Positions 1 to 7,031 are shown, counted from the first letter of the stretch. The stretch is 7,556 nucleotides of DNA from CAZKTS01 sp964555735 (GCA_964555735.1 CAZKTS010000334.1:1-7556); one strand, 5' to 3'. Notes: generated by a model not told the origin, from the sequence alone. A program made the numbers and translations.

Positions 1-1084
1 TCACCCGCCCACGCATCGCGTCCGACGACAGGTGCTGGATGCAGGAGTTGTTCGTCGCGATGAGCATGAGGAACCCGCCGCCGACGCCGGCGAAGATCAG
101 CACCGCGGTGACGAAGCTCGGCGCGACGCCCAGCACCAGCACCGAGACCGCGTAGATCCCGGCACCGAGCCCGAGGATCGCACTCGGTCGACGATGTCCG
201 TCGAGGCGACCGGTGGCGACGGCACCGACGATCGCACCGACGCCGAACGAGCCGGCGAGCACGCCGTACTGCACCGACGTCGCGTCGAACATGTCGAGCG
301 CGACCACCGGGATGAGCGGAACGACCGGCTGACCGACGAACGCGACGAACGCGTTGATGCCGATCGCCATGCGCAGTCCCGGTGAACGGCGGACGTACGC
401 CACACCGTCGACGAAGTCACGCCAGTAGTGCGACCCGCTGGAGCTCGCGTCCACGGCCGGACGGTCGGTTCGCATCACGAGGAGCGTCCCGAGCACGTAG
501 GCGAAGCTGATCGCGTTGAGCAGGAAGCACCAGCTCGCGCCCGCGGTGTCGACCAGCAGCGCGCCGGCGATCACCGGTCCGAGCGCCTTGGCGATGTTGA
601 ACTGCGTCGAGTTGAGCATCACCGCGTTCGGCAGGTCCTCACGCGGCACGAGCGCGGGGATGTACGCCTGCCAGACCGGCGCGTTGAGCGCGGCGGTCAC
701 ACCGCCGAGGCCGGCGAGCACGAAGAGGAGCCAGAACGAACGCACGCCCGCCCCCCAGGTGCCCCACAGCGCGACCGCCTGGACCATCTGCACCGACTGG
801 GTCACGAGCAGCACCTTGCGACGCGGATAGCGATCGGCGAGCGAGCCTCCGACCGGGCTGAGCACCACCAGCGGCACGACGCCGATGAAGGCGATGAGCC
901 CCACCTTGGTGGCGCTCTCGGTGAGCAGGGCGACGACCCAGCCGAGCGCAGCCAGCTGCATCTGGGAGCCGCTGCTCGAGACGACCGCCGCGCTCCAGAG
1001 GAGCCGGAAGTCGCGATGCGCGAACGCGCGCACCGCGTACGGGTACGAGCGGCCACCATGCACCACGGGGTCTTCAGCGGCCAC
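1..1084 (-). CDS. MFS exporter, EntS/MFS_3-like, C-terminus cut by window edge
   Basis: A proton-coupled efflux permease of the major facilitator superfamily, most like the EntS / MFS_3 (transmembrane secretion effector) group, which exports siderophores or drug-like small molecules. The substrate cannot be read from sequence. The reading frame is open from the left edge and gives 361 complete codons from the GTG at 1084. After the N-terminal HRDFRLLW come repeated hydrophobic segments, the loop-2/3 signature GGSLADRYPRRK (about residues 79-90), NAPVWQAYIPALVP and QFNIAKALGP. The visible part ends at SSDAMRGRV, the cytoplasmic loop that in this family precedes the last helices, so roughly the final two helices lie outside the window. 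The start is uncertain. An in-frame ATG at 1108 would overlap the divergent dehydrogenase start; I prefer GTG 1084, which has GGAGGG 12 bases upstream (a somewhat long spacer). Family assignment is secure; substrate is unknown. Confidence 0.88.
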   Translation of the reverse strand, partial: MAAEDPVVHGGRSYPYAVRAFAHRDFRLLWSAAVVSSSGSQMQLAALGWVVALLTESATKVGLIAFIGVVPLVVLSPVGGSLADRYPRRKVLLVTQSVQMVQAVALWGTWGAGVRSFWLLFVLAGLGGVTAALNAPVWQAYIPALVPREDLPNAVMLNSTQFNIAKALGPVIAGALLVDTAGASWCFLLNAISFAYVLGTLLVMRTDRPAVDASSSGSHYWRDFVDGVAYVRRSPGLRMAIGINAFVAFVGQPVVPLIPVVALDMFDATSVQYGVLAGSFGVGAIVGAVATGRLDGHRRPSAILGLGAGIYAVSVLVLGVAPSFVTAVLIFAGVGGGFLMLIATNNSCIQHLSSDAMRGRV

Positions 1085-1094
1085 GGGCCGACGG

Positions 1095-1100
1095 TACCCT
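1095..1100 (+). promoter_or_regulatory. -10 box of a likely leaderless promoter for the dehydrogenase
   Basis: TACCCT fits the actinobacterial TANNNT -10 pattern and ends exactly 6 bases before the A of the ATG at 1107. That puts the transcription start on the start codon itself. There is no Shine-Dalgarno sequence in front of this ATG, which agrees with leaderless translation. The -35 region is weak (around 1071-1077, CTTCAG-like). The same bases on the other strand overlap the GGAGGG (complement of 1097-1102) proposed as ribosome binding site of the MFS gene. Confidence 0.5.
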
Positions 1101-1106
1101 CCAGCC

Positions 1107-1964
1107 ATGACATCGATGGCGGACAAGACAGTGGTGGTCACCGGCGCGAACACCGGGATCGGCAAGGAGACCGCGGTGGCGCTCGCGCGCGACGGAGCGC
1201 GAGTCGTGATCACCTCACGAGACGCCGCCAAGGGCGCGGACGCCGTCGCCGACATCCGCTCGCGCTCGGGCAGCGACGCCGTCGACGTGCTTGCGCTCGA
1301 CCTCGCCGACCAGCAGTCGATCCGTACGTTCGCCGACGAGCTGCTCCGGACAACCGATCGCCTCGATGTGCTCGTCAACAACGCCGGGATCGTGCAGATG
1401 AACCGCACCGAGACGATCGACGGCTTCGAGACGACCTTCGGTGTCAACCACCTCGGGACGTTCCTGGTCACCAACCTGCTGCTCGACCGCCTCCGGTCCG
1501 ACGGCGGTGCGCGCATCGTCACGGTGTCGTCGCACGCGCACAAGCAGGCGCGCAAGGGTCTCGACTTCGACGACCTCCAGTCGGAGCGCTCGTACAAGCC
1601 GTTCGACGCCTACGCGAAGTCCAAGCTCGCGAACATCTACTTCACGGTGGAGCTCGCCGACCGGCTCACCCGCACCGGCGTCACCGCGAACGCGGTCCAT
1701 CCTGGGTTCGTCGCGAGCCGGTTCGGCCGCGACGGCGACGGCGGCAAGCTCGGCGAGATCGCGATGGTGCTCGGCCGTCCGTTCGCGATCAGCCCGGAGA
1801 AGGGCGCGCGCACCTCGGTGTGGGCCGCGTCGACGCCCGAGCTCGCCGACACGACCGGCGGCTACTTCTACAAGCGTGCGCCCGCGACCCCGTCGAAGGT
1901 GGCGCAGGACCGCGACGCGGCGCGGCGCCTCTGGGACGTGTCGGAGCAGCTCGCCGGCGCGTGA
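1107..1964 (+). CDS. Short-chain dehydrogenase/reductase, retinol-dehydrogenase-like
   Basis: A cytoplasmic NAD(P)-dependent oxidoreductase of 285 residues with a Rossmann fold, acting on an alcohol or ketone that cannot be named from sequence. The nucleotide-binding TGANTGIGKE is at residues 12-21, NNAG at 91-94, the structural Asn in NHLG at 114, the catalytic Ser in VSSHAH at 141/142, and the YAKSK box with Tyr169 and Lys173; the NAVHPGFV motif follows at 195-202. All tetrad residues are present, so it should be active. The DLQSE insert and YKPFDAYAKSKLANIYF context are typical of the WWOX/retinol dehydrogenase branch rather than the FabG branch. An arginine after the second strand (TSR, residue 38) suggests NADP(H) preference, which is inference. 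The start ATG 1107 is chosen from the -10 box 6 bases upstream; ATG 1116 is the alternative and loses only three residues. It is divergent from the MFS gene and converges on the binding-protein gene. Confidence 0.93.
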   Translation: MTSMADKTVVVTGANTGIGKETAVALARDGARVVITSRDAAKGADAVADIRSRSGSDAVDVLALDLADQQSIRTFADELLRTTDRLDVLVNNAGIVQMNRTETIDGFETTFGVNHLGTFLVTNLLLDRLRSDGGARIVTVSSHAHKQARKGLDFDDLQSERSYKPFDAYAKSKLANIYFTVELADRLTRTGVTANAVHPGFVASRFGRDGDGGKLGEIAMVLGRPFAISPEKGARTSVWAASTPELADTTGGYFYKRAPATPSKVAQDRDAARRLWDVSEQLAGA

Positions 1965-1970
1965 GCGCCG

Positions 1971-3578
1971 CTACTTCTGCGTGATCCCGAGCACCGGCAC
2001 CACGCCGGCGAACAGCGCGAACGGCCGGCCGCCACCGTCGGGCAGCGGCGGCCCCGCCACGCCACTGATGTCGTTCTGATAGCCGACCGCCCAGTACGTG
2101 TACCAGGACCAGAGGTTGTAGTACTCGTCGGCGAAGCGGCGGCTGAGGTCCTGGTAGATCGCGACCCGCTTCGCCTCGTCGGGCTCCGAGCGGCCCTCCT
2201 CGAGCAGGCGGTCGATCTCGGGGTCGTTGATGCGGCCGAAGTTCACCGGCGAGCCGCTGTGCCACCACTGGTACTGGGTGTCGGGATCGCCGCCCGCGTG
2301 GTTGCGGAACCCGGCACCGGTGAAGTTGCCCGCGAGCGCCTCGTTGATGAGGGTGCTCTGGTCGACGGTGCGGATGGTCACGTCGATGCCCGCCTCGGAC
2401 TGCTGCTCCTTCACCAGCTGCGCGATCGCGAGCGTCTCGGGCTCGGGCTGGGTGAGGTACTCGAAGCTGATGGGCTCGCCGTGCTTCGCCTCGTACTCCT
2501 TGTTGAGCTGCTTCGCCTTCTTGACGTTGCGCTTGCGCGCGATGTCGGGGAGGTACGCCGGGTTGTCGGGCGGGAACGGGCCGCCCGCGATCGTGTTGAG
2601 ACCCTTGTTGCGGATCTCGTTCACTTCGCGTGCGTCACCCGCGAGCGCGACGGCTTCACGCGCGATGGGGTCGTCGAACGGCGCCCGACCCGCGTTGAGC
2701 ATCAGGTAGGCAGTCTCGGCGCCGCTGTCGGTCGCGATCACCTTGATGTCGCCGGCCTCCGCCTTCTCCTGGAGGTCGACGACCTGCAGCGAGCTCGAAG
2801 TCGTCATGAGGTCGAGGTCGCCGCTGGTCAGGCCGTTGACGCGAGCCTGCGCGTCCGGCACGGGCCGGAACTCGATCTTTCCGACCTTCGGGTAGCCCTT
2901 GCGCCAGTAGTCGGTGTTGGCCTCCACGGTGAGCGACTCGTTCTGACGCCACTCGACCAGCTTGAAGGGGCCGCTCCCGATCATGTTGCGCGGGCACGAG
3001 CTCGGGTCGTTGAGCTGCGCCGGCGCACTGATGCCGAGGTTCACGAGGAAGGCCGGGAACGCGACCCAGGGGACCTTGGTGGTGACGACGACCGTCGCGG
3101 GATCGGGCGCGGTCACCGTTGCGATGTTGGAGTAGACGAACGTGAACAGGCGCGCCGGGAGCTGCGGGTTCGCGCCCCGGAACGAGTCGATGTTGAGCTT
3201 CACTGCGTCGGCGTCGACGGGCGTGCCGTCGTGGAAGGTGATGCCGGGACGCAGCTTGATCGTCCACTCGTCGTACGACGCGTTGGGCTCGACCGACTGG
3301 GCGAGATAGGGAACGTACTCACCCTTGGCGTTGATGTTGACGAGCGAGTCGTAGATCGCCACGCGCACCTGATGGCCCGACGCCGCGAGCTGCGCCTGCG
3401 GGAGGCACCAACCACCCGAGGTCTCGGCCTCGATCGCGAACGTGACCGACCCGCTCGGACCCTTCTGCGCCGGCGTGCGCGCTGGGGCGGACGCCGCCGC
3501 GCTCGGCACGACCACACCGAGGACACCGACGACGAGCACGGCACCCAACCACGACCGAACCGACGATCGAACGCGCAT
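1971..3578 (-). CDS. Secreted family-5 solute-binding protein (peptide/nickel ABC type)
   Basis: An extracytoplasmic ligand-capture subunit of an ABC importer, SBP_bac_5 family (dipeptide, oligopeptide, nickel or related ligands), 535 residues. The N-terminus is a Sec signal peptide: basic MRVRSSVRSW, a hydrophobic core at about 11-24, then PSAAASA with likely cleavage after residue 29 or 31. Family landmarks follow: YDSLVNINAKGEYVPYLAQS, the WTIKLRPGITFHDGTPV block, IGSGPFKLVEWRQNES, DYWRKGYPKVGKIEF and AYLMLNAGRAPFDDP. There is no lipobox cysteine, unlike most Gram-positive binding proteins. The only two cysteines are Cys58 and Cys195, both in the mature part, so a disulfide is possible. 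Start ATG 3578 has AGGGGGA with a 5-base spacer; the frame stays open far upstream to 4058, but that extension is non-hydrophobic, charged and antisense to the next gene. No permease or ATPase gene adjoins it in the window. Confidence 0.94.
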   Translation of the reverse strand: MRVRSSVRSWLGAVLVVGVLGVVVPSAAASAPARTPAQKGPSGSVTFAIEAETSGGWCLPQAQLAASGHQVRVAIYDSLVNINAKGEYVPYLAQSVEPNASYDEWTIKLRPGITFHDGTPVDADAVKLNIDSFRGANPQLPARLFTFVYSNIATVTAPDPATVVVTTKVPWVAFPAFLVNLGISAPAQLNDPSSCPRNMIGSGPFKLVEWRQNESLTVEANTDYWRKGYPKVGKIEFRPVPDAQARVNGLTSGDLDLMTTSSSLQVVDLQEKAEAGDIKVIATDSGAETAYLMLNAGRAPFDDPIAREAVALAGDAREVNEIRNKGLNTIAGGPFPPDNPAYLPDIARKRNVKKAKQLNKEYEAKHGEPISFEYLTQPEPETLAIAQLVKEQQSEAGIDVTIRTVDQSTLINEALAGNFTGAGFRNHAGGDPDTQYQWWHSGSPVNFGRINDPEIDRLLEEGRSEPDEAKRVAIYQDLSRRFADEYYNLWSWYTYWAVGYQNDISGVAGPPLPDGGGRPFALFAGVVPVLGITQK

Positions 3579-3583
3579 CCGCT

Positions 3584-3590
3584 TCCCCCT
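3584..3590 (-). promoter_or_regulatory. Ribosome binding site of the solute-binding protein gene
   Basis: AGGGGGA on the minus strand, 5 bases before ATG 3578. It decides the start against the in-frame ATG at 3608, which would place seven to ten extra basic residues before the signal peptide and has no such site. Confidence 0.65.
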
Positions 3591-3607
3591 GAGACGGCTG
3601 CGGCGCA

Positions 3608-3616
3608 TCGTACCGT
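3608..3616. promoter_or_regulatory. Overlapping divergent -10 boxes
   Basis: Two TANNNT hexamers on opposite strands share three bases. TACCGT runs on the plus strand at 3611-3616 and TACGAT on the minus strand at 3613-3608. The minus box would start a short leader of about 23 bases that contains the ribosome binding site of the binding-protein gene. The plus box would start transcription near 3623 for the membrane-protein gene. CTGAGA at 3589-3594 is a possible plus-strand -35 element with a 16-base spacer; the minus-strand -35 is not clear. No start site has been mapped, so this is pattern recognition only. Confidence 0.4.
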
Positions 3617-3647
3617 CGGTCCCCGACCCGTGGCCCGCGGCGATGCC

Positions 3648-4703
3648 ATGCTCTCCCCCGTGGCACGCCGGCACCTGACCCCCCGCTTCGCGGTCCGAGG
3701 GATCGACGTGGAGCGGCGGCTCGATGTGTTCATGGTCGTGGCGGTCGCATCGGTGCTGGGCAACCGGATCTTCCTGGTGATCACCGGCTACCCGCAGCTC
3801 GGCAACGGGACCCTCCACATCTCCCACGCCATCTGGGGCGCCCTGATGATGGCGTTCGCGGTCGTCATCTCGATCTCGTATCTCGGCCCGTACACCCGAG
3901 TGCTCGCCGCGTTCGTCGGCGGCGCCGGCTTCGGCTGGTTCATCGACGAGCTCGGGAAGTTCATCACGCGCGACGTCAACTACTTCTTCAAGCCGACGTT
4001 CGCGATCATCTACGTGACCTTCATCGCGATGTACCTCATCTTCCGCGCGGTGGCCCACCGACCGTTCCGCGCCGACGATGGCGTGCTCAACGCGCTCGAC
4101 GCGCTGAAGTCGGCCGCGCTCGGCCAGCTCGAGGAGCCCGAGCGCCTCGAGGTGCTCGCCCTGTTCGACCGCACCGCGCCGTCCGGAGACCTCGCGGCGC
4201 GGGTCCGCGCGCTGCTCGCCGACGCGCCCGCCCTCCCCCCGGCGCGTCCGTCGCTCACCGCGCGGATCGGCGCGTCACTGCGGCGCTGGTACCTGGACGT
4301 CACCTCGCACCCGCGGTTCCCCACCGTGGTCGACGTCCTGTTCATCATCTACAGCCTCGTCGCGATCGCCGACGTCCTCCTCCTCGCCGACGACGGCCCG
4401 GGCGTGGTCACGTTCACCGAATGGCTCGGACTGAGCGCGTCGCTCGTCTCCAGCGGCCTGATCATCATCGGGGTGCTCTTGCTCCACCGCTCGCGCCTCC
4501 GGGCGTACCGGTGGTTCGACCGCGGGCTGCTCGTCGAGATCTTCGTGGTGCAGATCTTCGTCTTCGCCGAAGAGCAGCTCGCGGGAACCATCGGCCTCGT
4601 CATCACGCTGGTGACGTGGGTGCTGCTCCAGGGCGCGATCCGCGCCGAGCACGAGCGCGAAGCCGTTGCGGGCCAGGGACCGCCGGCGTCGTCGGACGGT
4701 TGA
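3648..4703 (+). CDS. Eight-helix integral membrane protein of unknown function
   Basis: I do not recognise a characterised family; similar uncharacterised membrane proteins are, to my memory, common in actinobacteria. It has 351 residues. Predicted helices lie at about 26-45, 60-79, 84-103 and 115-133. A soluble, Ala/Leu/charge-rich linker follows at about 134-225, then further helices at about 227-247, 260-279, 294-307 and 312-331. Striking short motifs are GNRIFL (38-43), HISHAIWG (57-64), and FIDELGKFITRD (98-109) followed by NYFFKP. The second half has FVFAEEQ (304-310) at the matching place, which suggests duplication of a four-helix unit. No ATP-binding, protease or transport signature is evident. 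The start is uncertain: ATG 3648 has no ribosome binding site; GTG 3630 or GTG 3660 are alternatives. The frame is open back to 2259, but that part is antisense to the binding-protein gene and is not coding. It is followed almost immediately by the glycosyltransferase. Confidence 0.85.
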   Translation: MLSPVARRHLTPRFAVRGIDVERRLDVFMVVAVASVLGNRIFLVITGYPQLGNGTLHISHAIWGALMMAFAVVISISYLGPYTRVLAAFVGGAGFGWFIDELGKFITRDVNYFFKPTFAIIYVTFIAMYLIFRAVAHRPFRADDGVLNALDALKSAALGQLEEPERLEVLALFDRTAPSGDLAARVRALLADAPALPPARPSLTARIGASLRRWYLDVTSHPRFPTVVDVLFIIYSLVAIADVLLLADDGPGVVTFTEWLGLSASLVSSGLIIIGVLLLHRSRLRAYRWFDRGLLVEIFVVQIFVFAEEQLAGTIGLVITLVTWVLLQGAIRAEHEREAVAGQGPPASSDG

Positions 4704-4704
4704 C

Positions 4705-5742
4705 GTGGACCGACGGCCAGGCACCACCGTGGCCGTCGTCCCGCGCGAGCAGTTCACCCACTGGCCCACCACGATCACCTCGATCGTCGGCGCGTCGCCC
4801 GACGCCCGTCTGGTGATCGTCGACGCCGCATCCCCGCGGACGATCCGTCGACAGCTCGAGGATCTGGCCGAACGCCACGACTGCACGCTCGTCCGCACGG
4901 ACGCACCGCTGCTCCCGAACGAGGCGCGCAACCTCGCACTCGCCCACGTCGACACCGAGCTCGTGGTGTTCGTCGACAACGACATCGTCGTGCGACCCGG
5001 ATGGCTGGAAGCGCTCGAGCGGTGTGCGATCGATGTCGGTGCAGCCGCGGTGACACCGATCGTGCTGTCGGATCATGGTGGTCGCCTCCAGGTGCACAGC
5101 GCGGGTGGCACGTTGCGGATCGTCGATGGTCCGTCCGGCGGGGAGTACCGCGAGCAGCTGCACTTCCTCGGGGCGGAGGAGCACGAGCTCGGCGCGATCG
5201 ACCGCGCCCCGGTGACGGAGGTCGAGCTGCACGTGCTCCTGCTCCGCACGGACGTCCTGCGGGCGCGTGGCGGCTTCGACGAACGACTGACGGGTACGCG
5301 CGAGCACACCGACCTCGCGCTCCAGCTCCAGCTCTGCGGCGAGCCGATGTGGCGGGCGCCCGACGCCGTCGTCGAGTACCACCTCACGCCGATGGCCCGC
5401 CCCGCCGACCTGGCGTACTTCCTGTGGCGATGGAGCGAAGGCAACGTCGCCCGGGCCGAGCAGGCCTTCCACGAGAAGTGGCAGCTGAGCCCCGGCGAGT
5501 CGTCCGCGATCTCCGCCGGGTACCACCTCGACATGCGCCTGCGAACGGTCGGCGCGCGGCCGTCGGGGCGGCTGCGGCGGCGGCTCTGGCGCGCCCAGCG
5601 CCGCGCCCGGCGCGTCCTCGACAAGGCCTCGGCGCCGCTGCTGGAGCGCCGGATGGCGAGCCGGAGGCGGCGCGCCGGCCCGCCTCGGGTCGTGCGCTCC
5701 GCCTCGTGGTCCGCCGGCGCTCCGACGGTTACCGGGAGGTAG
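4705..5742 (+). CDS. Family-2 glycosyltransferase (GT-A fold)
   Basis: Transfers a sugar from a nucleotide-sugar donor to an acceptor that is not identifiable here; 345 residues. The N-terminal nucleotide-binding half shows LVIVDAASP (36-44), PNEARNLAL (71-79) and the metal/nucleotide DXD-type DND at 91-93 in VVFVDNDIVVRPGWL. The acceptor half has TEVELHVLLLRTDVL (171-185), GGFDERL (189-195) and EHTD (200-203), the usual position of the acidic catalytic base region. A conserved-looking FLWRWSEGN block is at 239-247. The C-terminal tail, from about 280, is strongly basic (RLRRRLWRAQRRARR), perhaps for membrane-surface contact. No transmembrane helix is seen. Start GTG 4705 lies one base after the stop of the membrane-protein gene, with a weak GGACGG 5 bases upstream; GTG 4729 and the overlapping ATG 4666 are alternatives. 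The layout suggests translational coupling with the membrane protein. Confidence 0.88.
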   Translation: MDRRPGTTVAVVPREQFTHWPTTITSIVGASPDARLVIVDAASPRTIRRQLEDLAERHDCTLVRTDAPLLPNEARNLALAHVDTELVVFVDNDIVVRPGWLEALERCAIDVGAAAVTPIVLSDHGGRLQVHSAGGTLRIVDGPSGGEYREQLHFLGAEEHELGAIDRAPVTEVELHVLLLRTDVLRARGGFDERLTGTREHTDLALQLQLCGEPMWRAPDAVVEYHLTPMARPADLAYFLWRWSEGNVARAEQAFHEKWQLSPGESSAISAGYHLDMRLRTVGARPSGRLRRRLWRAQRRARRVLDKASAPLLERRMASRRRRAGPPRVVRSASWSAGAPTVTGR

Positions 5743-5795
5743 CCCCGGCGCAGTAGAAATGGTGCGTTCGGAACCCCGGACCACCCTCCATGTCT

Positions 5796-5799
5796 GGAG
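5796..5799 (+). promoter_or_regulatory. Ribosome binding site of the thiolase gene
   Basis: GGAG 5 bases before ATG 5805. It favours that start over the in-frame ATG 5790, which has no such site and would add only five residues (MSGAQ) not expected in the family. Confidence 0.5.
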
Positions 5800-5804
5800 C
5801 CCAG

Positions 5805-7031
5805 ATGCCTGAAGCCCGAAGCCCCGAAGCGGTGATCGTCGCCACCGCCCGCACCCCCATCGGGCGCGCGAACAAGGGATCGATGACCGAGCTGCGCCCC
5901 GACGACCTCTCGGCCACGATCGTGCGGGCCGCGCTCGAGAAGGTCCCGAACCTCGACCCCGAGCTGGTCGAGGACGTCCTCTGGGGCACCGCCCAGCCCG
6001 CCGGCGAGCAGGGCTACAACCTCGCCCGGGTCGTGTCGCTGCTGGCCGGCGTCCCGAACGCGCCGGGGGCCACCGTCAACCGCTACTGCTCCTCGTCGCT
6101 CCAGACGATCCGCATGGCCGCCCACGCCATCAAGGCCGGCGAGGGCGACGTGTTCGTCGCCGGCGGCGTCGACTGCGTGAGCCGCTTCGGCAAGGGCATG
6201 TCCGACGGTCTGCCCGGCACCCACAACGACAAGTTCGCCGACGCCGAGGCTCGTACCGCGAAGCGCGGCGAGGGCGGACAGGGTGACTGGAAGCCGGCCG
6301 ACGGCCTCCCCGACTACTACATCGCGATGGGCTTCACGGCCGAGAACGTCGCCGAGCTCGAGCACGTCACGCGTGAGCGCATGGACGAGTTCGCGGCCCA
6401 GTCGCAGCAGCGTGCCGTCGCCGCGCAGAACAACGGCTTCTTCGAGCGGGAGATCACGCCGGTGACCCTCCCCGACGGCACCGTCGTCTCCAAGGACGAC
6501 GGCCCGCGCGACGGCACCACCGCCGAGAAGCTCGCGGAGCTCAAGCCCGTGTTCCGCCCCGACGGCACGGTCACCGCGGGCAACGCGTGCCCGCTCAACG
6601 ACGGCGCGGCCGCCACGATCGTGATGAGCGAGACGAAGGCGAACGAGCTGGGCGTCACGCCGCTCGCACGCATCATCTCGAGCGGCGTGTCCGCGCTCGA
6701 TCCCGAGATCATGGGCCTCGGCCCGGTGGGCGCGAGCAAGCAGGCGCTCGAGCGGGCCGGCATGACCATCGACCAGATCGACCTGGTCGAGATCAACGAG
6801 GCCTTCGCGGCCCAGGTGATCCCGTCGGCCGACCAGCTCGGCATCCCGTGGGAGAAGCTGAACGTGAACGGCGGCGCGATCGCGCTCGGCCACCCGTTCG
6901 GCATGACCGGCGCCCGCATCATGACCACCCTGCTCAACGGGCTCGAGGACCGCGGCGGTCGCTACGGCCTCGAGACCATGTGCGTCGGCGGCGGCCAGGG
7001 CATGGCGATGATCGTCGAGCGGCTCTCGTAG
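5805..7031 (+). CDS. Acetyl-CoA acetyltransferase / 3-ketoacyl-CoA thiolase
   Basis: A cytoplasmic thiolase that either cleaves 3-ketoacyl-CoA with CoA (beta-oxidation, steroid or side-chain breakdown) or condenses two acetyl-CoA. The sequence does not decide the direction. It has 408 residues, the normal length. The acyl-accepting nucleophile is Cys95 in NRYCSSS. NEAF is at 331-334, the catalytic His363 is in GHPFG, and the second catalytic Cys393 is in CVGGGQG near the C-terminus; all are intact. AVIVATARTPIGRA at the N-terminus, the GNACPLNDGAA loop and NVNGGAIALGHP are textbook for the family. The middle insertion (about 125-175, GMSDGLPGTHND through DYYIAMGFTAENVAE) is of the actinobacterial FadA-type form. 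A gap of 62 bases separates it from the glycosyltransferase, so it may have its own promoter; the O-methyltransferase follows 25 bases later. Symbols such as fadA5 or atoB would be guesses. Confidence 0.95.
   Translation: MPEARSPEAVIVATARTPIGRANKGSMTELRPDDLSATIVRAALEKVPNLDPELVEDVLWGTAQPAGEQGYNLARVVSLLAGVPNAPGATVNRYCSSSLQTIRMAAHAIKAGEGDVFVAGGVDCVSRFGKGMSDGLPGTHNDKFADAEARTAKRGEGGQGDWKPADGLPDYYIAMGFTAENVAELEHVTRERMDEFAAQSQQRAVAAQNNGFFEREITPVTLPDGTVVSKDDGPRDGTTAEKLAELKPVFRPDGTVTAGNACPLNDGAAATIVMSETKANELGVTPLARIISSGVSALDPEIMGLGPVGASKQALERAGMTIDQIDLVEINEAFAAQVIPSADQLGIPWEKLNVNGGAIALGHPFGMTGARIMTTLLNGLEDRGGRYGLETMCVGGGQGMAMIVERLS

Noticed and set aside
428..1984. Plus-strand open frame across the MFS and dehydrogenase genes
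   Set aside because: It has low-complexity Arg/His/Asp-rich composition and contradicts the strong MFS protein on the minus strand and the complete dehydrogenase in another plus frame.
2259..3647. Open plus-strand frame running into the membrane-protein gene, which would make an 814-residue protein
   Set aside because: It is antisense to the well-supported binding-protein gene, is rich in Arg/Glu/Asp/Val with no fold-like pattern, and is the usual consequence of G/C at third codon positions. The hydrophobic, protein-like part begins only near 3648.
3579..4058. Long in-frame N-terminal extension of the binding-protein gene
   Set aside because: The extension is charged (His/Arg/Glu/Asp-rich), antisense to the membrane-protein gene, and would bury the signal peptide. 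A good ribosome site is present at ATG 3578.
5732..5748. CCGGG / CCCGG inverted arms across the glycosyltransferase stop as a terminator
   Set aside because: The stem is only 5 pairs with a 7-base loop and no T-run follows; expected by chance in this composition.
5754..5760. TAGAAAT as a -10 box for the thiolase gene
   Set aside because: It is the only A-rich patch in the 62-base gap and is tempting, but the hexamer lacks the T at its last position and no matching -35 element is seen. A promoter here is possible but not supported.
5766..5774. GTTCGGAAC dyad upstream of the thiolase as a repressor operator
   Set aside because: Arms are only 4 bases, no second copy is present, and no regulator gene lies in the window.
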